From JBEHWX01 sp048498995 (GTDB lineage Bacteria > Bacteroidota > Ignavibacteria > OLB7), in assembly GCA_048498995.1 (NCBI GenBank), contig JBEHWX010000181.1:1-5017 (forward strand): a stretch of DNA of 5,017 bases, written 5' to 3'. This document shows positions 1 to 5,017 of the stretch, in pieces. A program made the position numbers and the translations under genes. The notes below the pieces were generated by a model. That model did no database searches, was not told where the DNA came from, and saw only the letters and a list, made by a program, of their open reading frames with translations. How positions within the stretch are numbered: the stretch's first letter is position 1; each line of letters starts with the position of its first letter.

Positions 1-1072
1 GCACCTTCCCCTGCTTGTCCAGGAACTCCACGATCTGCTGATGCGGGTTGACGCCGTTGTTGTTGATGCAGTAGCTGCCGACGTACTGGCCGCCGCCGAT
101 CGGAATCGGGGAGCCGGTCGGAATCTTCCCCCAGGTCACGGCCGTCGTCGTCACCGAGGTCATCTGCCAGTTGCCGCCGGTGTTCGCCGACGGGCCGGTG
201 ATCACCACCGGCGTGAGCGTGGTCACCCGCACGTAGTAGGGCTGCGTGAAGGTCGTCGGCGTGTTGTTGTCGATCCACAGGTCGAAGCAGCAGGTCTTCT
301 GTCCGGTCGGACCGATCTTCTGCTTGACGTTGGCGGTCATGTAATCGCAGGGGTTGGCCTTGCAGATATCGACCGAGTCGATGAAGCAGAACGCCCGATA
401 GTTCGTCGGGATCAGATCCACCGCCTCGATGATGATCCGGTCGAACGCCGGCGAGGCCGGCAGATTGATGATCTGCGAGAAGAGATTCCAGTTGGTGTTG
501 TTGATCAGCTGCTGCCCCACCACGTACACGTTGCCGGTGGGGCCGGTCAGCGACACGCGGATATAGGAGGGACGGTTGAACGCCCCGCCCATCGCGAAAC
601 GGGCGCGCACCTCGTACGGGGAGCCGGTCGGCGAGCCGAGCAGACGGGCCGAGATGATCTCGCTCCGGAAGCTGCTGTTGACCCGCTCGCAGTAGATGCC
701 CGCGTAATTCTTGCCGTCGAACGCCGTCCGGGGGGTGGTCGGCGTGGTCATGTAGTTGAGCGGCACGTAGGCCGAGGGCCAGAAGAGATCGGGAGATCCG
801 CCGCCGATGTTGGTCGGATACTGCCGTCCGGAGAACCAGCTGGTCAGTCCCGGGATCGGCTGCATCGAGGTCGGGGCCCAGGAGTAGCCGGGCGTGTTGA
901 TCGAGGTGGTCACGAAGGTCTCGAAGCTCGGGTTCGGCACGAGACACTGGGCGCCGGCGGTCGCGAACGATCCTATCAGGACCGCAAGCAGCGACAGCAG
1001 CAGCGCCAGCCGCGGGGATCGGCTCCGGCGCGAGCTCGGGTGGGATGATGGTTCGGGGCTTCGCAGGTGCAT
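1..1072 (-). CDS. Secreted NPSFE-domain surface protein, 3' end cut by window edge
   Basis: An uninterrupted minus-strand frame of 357 codons runs from an ATG at 1072 off the left edge. The N-terminus is a signal peptide: a long Arg/Ser/Pro-rich n-region (residues 1-21), a hydrophobic core (22-37, LALLLSLLAVLIGSFA) and a likely signal peptidase I site, AGA|Q, after residue 41. The cysteine at 43 is not in a lipobox, so a lipoprotein is unlikely. Residues 43-237 begin LVPNPSFE and contain the AFDGKNYAGIY and SEIISARL stretches. This resembles the beta-sandwich, carbohydrate-binding-like domains of Bacteroidota secreted proteins. A second Cys-rich, Thr/Asn-rich beta-type domain starts near residue 242 (CDYMTANVKQK, a CC pair at 261-262, C335) and continues past the edge. 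The likely location is extracellular or cell surface; the ligand is unknown. GGAG at 1079-1082, six bases before the ATG, supports the start. A C-terminal secretion or sorting tag may follow outside the window. The coding frame is very secure, the function only a class assignment. Confidence 0.88.
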   Translation of the reverse strand, partial: MHLRSPEPSSHPSSRRSRSPRLALLLSLLAVLIGSFATAGAQCLVPNPSFETFVTTSINTPGYSWAPTSMQPIPGLTSWFSGRQYPTNIGGGSPDLFWPSAYVPLNYMTTPTTPRTAFDGKNYAGIYCERVNSSFRSEIISARLLGSPTGSPYEVRARFAMGGAFNRPSYIRVSLTGPTGNVYVVGQQLINNTNWNLFSQIINLPASPAFDRIIIEAVDLIPTNYRAFCFIDSVDICKANPCDYMTANVKQKIGPTGQKTCCFDLWIDNNTPTTFTQPYYVRVTTLTPVVITGPSANTGGNWQMTSVTTTAVTWGKIPTGSPIPIGGGQYVGSYCINNNGVNPHQQIVEFLDKQGKV

Positions 1073-1078
1073 GTTCCG

Positions 1079-1082
1079 CTCC
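1079..1082 (-). promoter_or_regulatory. Ribosome binding site of the secreted-protein gene
   Basis: GGAG on the minus strand lies six bases upstream of the ATG at 1072, inside a purine-rich stretch. It fixes the start of a protein whose n-region would otherwise look unusually long. No in-frame methionine follows before the hydrophobic core. Confidence 0.5.
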
Positions 1083-1227
1083 GCTTCTTGATGATGATGA
1101 TGGACGATGTTCGGCCATGCTCGGCCGCCGCCTCGGGGGCGAGGGAGGGCGAGACGTGCTCATCAAGGTAGAGGGAGCCTACCACAGACCCGGTCGATTC
1201 GTACCACACTTCGGAAATCCCCACCCC

Positions 1228-1248
1228 ATCATCGAAAAATCATCGAAA
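1228..1248. repeat. Two 10-bp direct repeats, 11 bases apart, in an AT-rich island
   Basis: ATCATCGAAA occurs at 1228-1237 and again at 1239-1248, so the copies start 11 bases apart, about one helical turn. The second copy is followed by TGATG, which makes CATCGAAATGATG partly inverted as well. It lies about 155 bases upstream of the secreted-protein start. It could be an operator or an upstream promoter element, or chance in a low-complexity stretch. Confidence 0.45.
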
Positions 1249-1334
1249 TGATGCCACCGCGGCGTCGATCCCCGGCCACGGCTCTCCGCGCGGACGGCCC
1301 TGGCCGAGAGGCCGCTCCCGGCGCGAACGACTCT

Positions 1335-1368
1335 CCGGTCGGACACGGCCGCGCGACCGGCCCCGTGT
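1335..1368. repeat. Overlapping alternative inverted repeats
   Basis: CCGGTCG (1335-1341) is complementary to CGACCGG (1354-1360), with a 12-base loop. ACACGG (1343-1348) is complementary to CCGTGT (1363-1368). The two stems overlap in space and cannot both form. In such GC-rich noncoding DNA this may be chance. No T-run follows on either strand. Confidence 0.25.
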
Positions 1369-1385
1369 ACGTCCGGAGCCTCCCC

Positions 1386-1425
1386 GAAACGGCCTCGGTG
1401 ATGGCGCGGCGGCGAGTCCCGTTTC
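1386..1425 (-). terminator. Possible 3' hairpin of the zinc-ribbon gene (no U-tract)
   Basis: GAAACGG at 1386-1392 pairs with CCGTTTC at 1419-1425. Inside it, CTCG (1394-1397) pairs with CGAG (1413-1416), giving an imperfect stem of 11 pairs with a 15-base loop. On the minus-strand transcript the stem begins within the TGA stop codon of the zinc-ribbon gene. No U-run follows, so this is not a canonical intrinsic terminator. It could be a 3'-end stabilising structure or coincidental. Confidence 0.25.
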
Positions 1426-1690
1426 ACTCCAGACGGACGGCCGGAGCCTCGCGGACTCCCCGCGAATACCGGAGCCGCCGCTCACCGGCGCGGGGAACGC
1501 CGGCGAGCGAGCCCCCGCATCTGGTGCAGAAGAAGGCGACGGGATGGCGGATTTCGGCGCCGCAGGAGCCGCAGAACCCGTCGGAGGGGGAGGGTCGGGA
1601 GTCGAGCTGATCGCCGCAGCCGGCGCAGTACCGATCGGCCGGATAGGCGGCCGCCCCGCAGCGGGAGCAGACCCGGGGGCCGAGCGTCAT
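1424..1690 (-). CDS. Small double zinc-ribbon protein (88 aa)
   Basis: This complete minus-strand gene encodes 88 residues. It contains two zinc ribbons: C8-x2-C11 with C22-x2-C25 (CSRC...CAGC), and C40-x2-C43 with C55-x2-C58 (CGSC...CTRC). All eight ligands are present and each knuckle is followed by glycine, as in DZANK/zinc-ribbon families. There is no signal peptide or membrane segment. The C-terminal 28 residues are Arg-rich and without a motif. Such domains bind zinc and mediate protein or nucleic-acid contacts; the partner cannot be told from sequence. The start at 1690 is preceded by GGAGG four bases upstream. An in-frame ATG at 1723 (11 residues longer) has AAGGAG nine bases upstream and is a real alternative. 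I prefer 1690 because the extra codons (CAT, TCT, GGA, GGG) look unlike the GC-ending codons of the gene body. The gene is divergent from the large ATPase gene to its right. Confidence 0.82.
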   Translation of the reverse strand: MTLGPRVCSRCGAAAYPADRYCAGCGDQLDSRPSPSDGFCGSCGAEIRHPVAFFCTRCGGSLAGVPRAGERRLRYSRGVREAPAVRLE

Positions 1691-1694
1691 GCTC

Positions 1695-1699
1695 CCTCC
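1695..1699 (-). promoter_or_regulatory. Ribosome binding site deciding the zinc-ribbon start
   Basis: GGAGG on the minus strand lies four bases before the ATG at 1690. A competing AAGGAG at 1733-1738 lies nine bases before the ATG at 1723, in the same frame. Either could be used, and the two proteins would differ by 11 residues. Confidence 0.5.
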
Positions 1700-1768
1700 G
1701 GTCAGGTCAGACGTGGAATGCATCTCTGGGCTCTCCTTCATGGAAGACGTATGGATGATCGTCGTCGG

Positions 1769-1792
1769 GGGGGATCCCCCGGTCGCCCGGGG
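1769..1792. repeat. GC palindrome and overlapping hairpin
   Basis: GGGGGATCCCCC (1769-1780) is a perfect 12-base palindrome. It overlaps CCCCGG (1777-1782), which pairs with CCGGGG (1787-1792) around a TCGC loop. The two structures compete for the same C-run. It lies in the upstream leader of the zinc-ribbon gene. Confidence 0.4.
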
Positions 1793-1812
1793 CCATCCGT
1801 GGCGGGCTCCCG

Positions 1813-1842
1813 ATCGCCCCGGACCGTGCGGTCCGGGGCGAT
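1813..1842. repeat. Perfect 13-bp stem-loop with 4-base loop
   Basis: ATCGCCCCGGACC (1813-1825) is exactly complementary to GGTCCGGGGCGAT (1830-1842), with the loop GTGC. The stem is very GC-rich and would be highly stable in RNA on either strand. No T-run follows on either side, so it is not a standard intrinsic terminator. It lies about 90-120 bases upstream of the zinc-ribbon start. It could be a leader structure, a U-tract-less terminator shielding the divergent genes, or a protein-binding palindrome. Confidence 0.7.
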
Positions 1843-1952
1843 GTCGACGACGGGTGCTTTCAGGTCTGGCGGACACGTCCTAACTTCCCGCGCATCGGAT
1901 TTCGGTCCATTCCGTCGGCCGCCACGGCATCCTCTCGAACTATGGATGAAAT

Positions 1953-1973
1953 ATCGTGGCGACTGACCACGAT
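1953..1973. repeat. 7-bp inverted repeat, operator-like
   Basis: ATCGTGG (1953-1959) and CCACGAT (1967-1973) are perfect inverted copies around a 7-base centre, so the half-site centres are 14 bases apart. It lies about 80 bases upstream of the ATPase gene's promoter candidate, in DNA with lower GC than the surroundings. The geometry fits a dimeric regulator site or a weak hairpin. Confidence 0.4.
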
Positions 1974-2034
1974 TTATCTCGCTCCCGCCCACACTTTGCC
2001 GAAAGGCGGGTGATCGCGGCGAAAGCTCCCGCCA

Positions 2035-2064
2035 TTGGCATGTAACAGAGGTACCGGGTATACC
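2035..2064 (+). promoter_or_regulatory. Candidate sigma70-type promoter of the ATPase gene
   Basis: TTGGCA at 2035-2040 matches the -35 consensus at 5 of 6 bases. TATACC at 2059-2064 matches the -10 at 4 of 6. The spacer is 18 bases. Transcription would start near 2071, leaving a leader of roughly 47 bases before the ATG at 2118. I saw no Bacteroidota-type TTTG/TAnnTTTG pair here. This is a consensus match only. Confidence 0.4.
2050..2064. repeat. Two adjacent palindromes overlapping the candidate -10
   Basis: GGTACC (2050-2055) and GGTATACC (2057-2064) are each self-complementary and are separated by one base. Both share the GGTA/TACC arms. The second covers the whole candidate -10 box, a usual place for a repressor operator. 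Confidence 0.35.
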
Positions 2065-2107
2065 GTCCGAGGTCAGCATGTACCCGACAACCGACCGCAA
2101 CCAGGCC

Positions 2108-2112
2108 GAAGG
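2108..2112 (+). promoter_or_regulatory. Weak ribosome binding site of the ATPase gene
   Basis: GAAGG lies five bases before the ATG at 2118. It is a partial Shine-Dalgarno match, but well spaced. The nearest other upstream ATG (2078) is out of frame, and translation from 2118 places the FTGR motif at residues 15-18, as expected for the family. Confidence 0.4.
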
Positions 2113-2117
2113 TTCCC

Positions 2118-5017
2118 ATGGAACGGCTCATAGATTTTCTCAACCACGGCATTCTTCCGTTTACCGGACGCTCGCAGGATGTGGATCGCATCGTCTCGTT
2201 CTGGCGCGGAACCTTCGACGCGCAGGGGATGCGCGCGGCGCTGCTGGTGGGTGAGGCGGGCATCGGCAAGAGCAGGCTTCTGGACGAGACGCTGCCTGGC
2301 ATCGCCGCGGCCGGCGGCGCGGTGATTCAGGCCAAGCTGGTTCCGGAATCGACCAGCTCACCGCTGTCGCTGATCGCGCGGGGGCTCTGGTACTCCGAGG
2401 CGGCGCGCCGGCTGGTGAAAGTGGAGCCGGAGCCGACGCACGCCGCGGTGGCCGCCGGACTCCGGCGCGTCGCGCGGCTGCGCCCCACCCTCCTGGTGCT
2501 CGAGGATATTCACCTGCTGGCCGGCGACGCGCTCCGCGAGCTCTCGGCGCTGCTGGAGGCGATATCATCGGAGACCTTCTCCCTCCTCTGCCTGGCCCGT
2601 CCGGTCGAGCTTCCGGCCCGCGCCATCCTGGAGCGCTTCCTCGTCGACGAGATCGAGCTCGGCGAGCTGACGGCCGCCGGTATCGAGGAGATCTGGCGCG
2701 GGCTGTTCGAGGATCCCCCCGCCGGGGAGGTGATCGAGCGGCTGCGGGAGGCCACCGGCGGCAACCCGCTTGCCCTCCGCAGCGCGCTCAGAAGCGCCGT
2801 CACCTCCAAGACCATCGCGCGCGATCCGGTCTCCGGCCGCTGGAGCACGAGCCTCGATCCGGAGGCGTTCGGCCGCTCGCTCCGCCGGAACGTGGACCTG
2901 CTGATCGCCGGCATGGCGGTGCATCTCGACCCGGAGGAAGAGCGGAGCGCGGCCAGGATCGCCACGCTCGGCGAGCTCTTCGCGCCGGAGAGCGCGGCCG
3001 CGCTGATCGAGGACGCCCCTCGGATGCTCGCCGCGCTCACCTTCAAGGGGATCGTCGCCCCGGCGCCGATGGCTCCCCCGCTGGTCGGCGCCCCGTCCGA
3101 CGCTCCGTATACCTTCACCCACACGCTGCTGCATCAGTATCTGGTCGCCTCCGCCCCGCCGCCGGTCGGCGAGCTGATAGCGACCATCGCGGCCGGGCTG
3201 CCGGTCTACTCGGCGATACCCTTCCAGCTCATATCGCGTCACGACATTCCGGCGTCGATCCCCCACGCCACCCTCGTCGACGTGGTCCGCCGCTCGATCG
3301 ACGTGGCGCGGCGGCTCGATCAGGGGCCCGACTGGACCCTCACCGACGGGATCGTGGCCACCTGCTGGCACCTGTTCCGGGCGCTCGAGCAGGGGCTCGC
3401 CGGCGACGAGCTCGACCCGCTGAAGGCGGAGCTTCTCTTCCGCACCCTCGTCTCGCTCCGACGCTCGATCGCCGGCGAGGAGTTCGAGCGCGTTCTGCGG
3501 ATGATGCTCGAGTTCACCGAACCGCTGAGCGACGGTCCGCTGGCCCATTACCGGCTCCGCGCGCTCCATCAGCTTCACATGCGGACGGCGATCATCGATT
3601 ACGCCGGATGCGCCGGCGTGTGGGATCGCGTCGAGGAGCTGCTGGAGCGGAGACCGGAGCTCTTCGGCGGCGTGGCGTATCTGCAGTATCTCCAGGAGGT
3701 GGCCCGCGCGGCGCAGCGGGGGCCGGACCCGGCGATGCTCCGGAACGTCGAGGCACGCCTGGAGATGATCCTCGCCTCGCGCGATCTGCCGGAGGAGCTC
3801 AGGGAGATGGCCCGCCAGCGCGTGGCCCCGGCCCTGCTGCTGCTGTTCGAAACGGCCGAGGAGCTGGAGCGGAGAAAGGCGCTGCTGCGGGATCTGCCGG
3901 CCGCGATCAACGGCACCAACGCCGCGCTCGAGCTCAACAGAATCGCGCTGCTGGAGACGACCGGGTGGATGGAGGAGGCGCTCGAGGCCGCCGGCCGCGC
4001 CGCCCCGCGATTTCTGCAGATCGGCATGGCGCACAACGCCGCCCACGTCGAGTTGATCATGCTCTGCGCGCGCGCCGCGCTCGGCGCCGATCTCGACCAG
4101 ATCCTGCGCGAGGCGATCCGCATGGCCGGCGAACCGGGCTATTACTCCTCTCCGGCGTTCCGGCGGAACATCGGCATCTACCTGGCGGAGATCGGACTCT
4201 TCGCCGGCGAGCTTTCCTGGACGCGCCGCGTGGCGGCGGAGTTCGGACCGGAGGCCTCCGCCTTCTGGCCCGAGGGGGAGCTGCTGCTGGCCATCGACGA
4301 TGGAGCGCTCGCCGAGGCGCTCGGCCGGATCGATCCGACCGAGGAGCCGATCGGCTCGCTGGCGACCATCGGCGCCGCTCTTGCCGGCGCCCAGCCAGCC
4401 GGCACCGAACCGGCCGGCGCCGAGCCAGCCGGCGCCGACGCGATCACCTCCCGCGTGGCGGCGCTCGTGGCCCGTCCGCTCCTCCGGCTCGACGATATCA
4501 TCCTGCGCCGCGCGCTCCTGGCGATACTCGACGGCGCGGCGACGACGGAGGAGGCCGCAGCCAAGGCGACATCGAAACAGGTCCCGCGAAGAAGCGACCT
4601 GGCCGGAAGCGAGCTGCGTGGGCATCTGCGCGCCGCGCTGGAGCAGTCGCTGACATGGCTCGAGGAGCGCCGGCTGGCGCCCCCCGCCCTCACGCTCCTC
4701 GATCGCCACGGCGCGCTCCTCCCACGAAAGGAGGCAACGGCGTGGCGGACCCGGCTGCGCGCGCTCGGCGGCGCTGCTCCCTCCGACGATGCCGGCACGC
4801 GCAAGCTCAGGATCGGCATGCTCGGCACCATCTCGGTGACCACCACCGACGGCGACTCGCAGCAGCTCCGCGGCGCCCGCCTCAGGACGATGCTCGGCCT
4901 TCTGGTGGCCGCCCGCATGGTGCGCGAGCCGCTGACCAATCGCGAGTTCTCCCGTCTTGCCGCCGGCGGCGAAAACGATCCCAACCTGGCCAAAAAAAAC
5001 GCGATCATGGCCGCCGC
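2118..5017 (+). CDS. Large STAND-type ATPase regulator with C-terminal winged helix, 3' end cut
   Basis: An open frame of 966 complete codons runs off the right edge. The N-terminus carries the PFTGR lead-in (14-18), the Walker A loop GEAGIGKS (45-52, Lys51), a Walker B-like LLVLEDIH (125-132, Glu129/Asp130), GGNPL (214-218) and the YTFTH motif (331-335). Together these mark a STAND/AAA-type ATPase of the kind found in MalT-, AfsR- and adenylate-cyclase-linked regulators. Residues about 350-890 are Leu/Ala/Glu-rich and look like a helical, TPR-like solenoid, which in this class senses a signal and holds the ATPase off. Residues about 896-966 (RKLRIGMLGTISV, then LRGARLRTMLGLLVAARM) match the start of an OmpR/SARP-like winged helix, which would bind DNA. 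The protein is probably cytoplasmic, with no signal peptide or membrane segment. It likely switches on a target operon when ligand and ATP are bound; the target is unknown. A bacterial transcriptional activation (BTAD) domain may follow beyond the window. Four pentapeptide repeats (756-775) interrupt the helical region. Confidence 0.9.
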   Translation, partial: MERLIDFLNHGILPFTGRSQDVDRIVSFWRGTFDAQGMRAALLVGEAGIGKSRLLDETLPGIAAAGGAVIQAKLVPESTSSPLSLIARGLWYSEAARRLVKVEPEPTHAAVAAGLRRVARLRPTLLVLEDIHLLAGDALRELSALLEAISSETFSLLCLARPVELPARAILERFLVDEIELGELTAAGIEEIWRGLFEDPPAGEVIERLREATGGNPLALRSALRSAVTSKTIARDPVSGRWSTSLDPEAFGRSLRRNVDLLIAGMAVHLDPEEERSAARIATLGELFAPESAAALIEDAPRMLAALTFKGIVAPAPMAPPLVGAPSDAPYTFTHTLLHQYLVASAPPPVGELIATIAAGLPVYSAIPFQLISRHDIPASIPHATLVDVVRRSIDVARRLDQGPDWTLTDGIVATCWHLFRALEQGLAGDELDPLKAELLFRTLVSLRRSIAGEEFERVLRMMLEFTEPLSDGPLAHYRLRALHQLHMRTAIIDYAGCAGVWDRVEELLERRPELFGGVAYLQYLQEVARAAQRGPDPAMLRNVEARLEMILASRDLPEELREMARQRVAPALLLLFETAEELERRKALLRDLPAAINGTNAALELNRIALLETTGWMEEALEAAGRAAPRFLQIGMAHNAAHVELIMLCARAALGADLDQILREAIRMAGEPGYYSSPAFRRNIGIYLAEIGLFAGELSWTRRVAAEFGPEASAFWPEGELLLAIDDGALAEALGRIDPTEEPIGSLATIGAALAGAQPAGTEPAGAEPAGADAITSRVAALVARPLLRLDDIILRRALLAILDGAATTEEAAAKATSKQVPRRSDLAGSELRGHLRAALEQSLTWLEERRLAPPALTLLDRHGALLPRKEATAWRTRLRALGGAAPSDDAGTRKLRIGMLGTISVTTTDGDSQQLRGARLRTMLGLLVAARMVREPLTNREFSRLAAGGENDPNLAKKNAIMAA
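4383..4442 (+). repeat. Four in-frame 15-bp tandem repeats (Ala-Gly-x-x-Pro)
   Basis: Four consecutive 15-base units start at 4383, 4398, 4413 and 4428, each beginning GCCGGC. They encode AGAQP, AGTEP, AGAEP and AGADA, residues 756-775 of the ATPase regulator. The units differ at a few positions, so this is not a fresh expansion. The product is a flexible Ala/Gly/Pro linker inside an otherwise helical region. Because the unit is a multiple of three, copy-number change would lengthen the linker without breaking the frame. Confidence 0.8.

Larger units (their letters stand above)
1073..1423. other. Intergenic gap, 351 bases, no credible gene
   Basis: This is the gap between the zinc-ribbon gene and the secreted-protein gene, both on the minus strand. 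Open frames here translate to Arg/Pro/Gly-rich, low-complexity protein with no recognisable motif. Bases 1205-1255 are clearly poorer in GC than the surroundings and hold a 10-bp direct repeat. A (GAT)4 tract lies at 1090-1101 and a small inverted repeat (GGTAG/CTACC) at 1167-1183. The promoter of the secreted-protein gene should be in here, but I found no convincing -35/-10 pair on the minus strand. Confidence 0.6.
1691..2117. other. Divergent intergenic control region
   Basis: These 427 bases separate the divergent zinc-ribbon and ATPase genes. They hold both putative 5' leaders, a G/C palindrome (1769-1780), a perfect 13-bp stem-loop (1813-1842), a 7-bp inverted repeat (1953-1973), two adjacent palindromes (2050-2064) and a sigma70-like promoter candidate facing right. 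Open frames crossing it give Arg/Pro-rich protein without motifs, so I take it as noncoding. I found no clear promoter for the zinc-ribbon gene. Confidence 0.6.

Noticed and set aside
41..1048. A 335-codon open frame on the plus strand
   Set aside because: It is antisense to the secreted-protein gene, whose frame gives a clean signal peptide and domain motifs. The plus-strand translation is Arg/Gly/Val/Asp-rich with no recognisable feature.
1054..1072. Arg-Arg in the signal peptide n-region as a possible Tat signal
   Set aside because: The context is SRRSRS (residues 14-19) without the hydrophobic residues of the Tat consensus, and it is followed by a strongly hydrophobic core typical of Sec signals.
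1090..1104. (GAT)4 tract as a phase-variable microsatellite
   Set aside because: Four units of three bases are too few to expect slippage, and the tract lies upstream of the start codon.
1179..1427. A minus-strand open frame starting with GTG that overlaps the zinc-ribbon stop by GTGA
   Set aside because: The 4-base overlap looks like translational coupling, but the 82-residue product is Arg/Gly/Ser-rich without motifs, has no good Shine-Dalgarno match and runs across the AT-rich repeat region.
1107..1610. A 167-codon open frame on the plus strand
   Set aside because: It overlaps the zinc-ribbon gene antisense, and its product is Arg/Pro-rich and featureless.
1738..2100. A 120-codon minus-strand open frame in the divergent gap
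   Set aside because: It crosses the inverted repeats and the promoter candidate, has mixed codon use unlike the real genes and shows no motif.
2565..4709. A 714-codon open frame on the minus strand
   Set aside because: It lies wholly antisense to the ATPase regulator. Its translation is a low-complexity Arg/Gly/Glu/Gln mix with no domain. Strong GC bias at third codon positions of the plus-strand gene removes stops from this antisense frame.

Overview
This is a GC-rich window with long same-frame coding on both strands and three genes I can support. The organism is most likely a GC-rich member of the Bacteroidota/FCB group, for example a Kapaibacteria-like or Rhodothermus-like lineage. That rests on the 'NPSFE' type secreted protein at the left end, a style common in that group. 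It is an inference from protein style, not from a marker gene, and other GC-rich phyla are possible.

Layout, left to right. (1) Bases 1-1072, minus strand: the N-terminal 357 codons of a secreted protein, cut by the left edge. It has a signal peptide, an NPSFE-type beta-rich domain and a second Cys-containing domain. (2) Bases 1073-1423: a 351-base gap with no credible gene. It holds an AT-rich direct repeat and a hairpin over the stop codon of the next gene. (3) Bases 1424-1690, minus strand: an 88-residue double zinc-ribbon protein with two perfect four-cysteine sites. (4) Bases 1691-2117: a divergent intergenic region unusually rich in inverted repeats, including a perfect 13-bp hairpin stem, plus a sigma70-like promoter candidate facing right. 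(5) Bases 2118-5017, plus strand: the first 966 codons of a large STAND-type ATPase regulator, cut by the right edge. It has Walker A and B motifs, a long helical middle and, near the window end, the start of an OmpR/SARP-like winged-helix DNA-binding domain.

The zinc-ribbon gene and the ATPase regulator are transcribed divergently from a shared, structured control region. A regulatory link between them is possible but not shown. The secreted-protein gene lies on the same strand as the zinc-ribbon gene, but 351 bases separate them, so it probably has its own promoter. I see no mobile element, CRISPR array, tRNA or rRNA. The most interesting points are the ATPase-first, winged-helix-last domain order of the large regulator and the cluster of palindromes in front of it.
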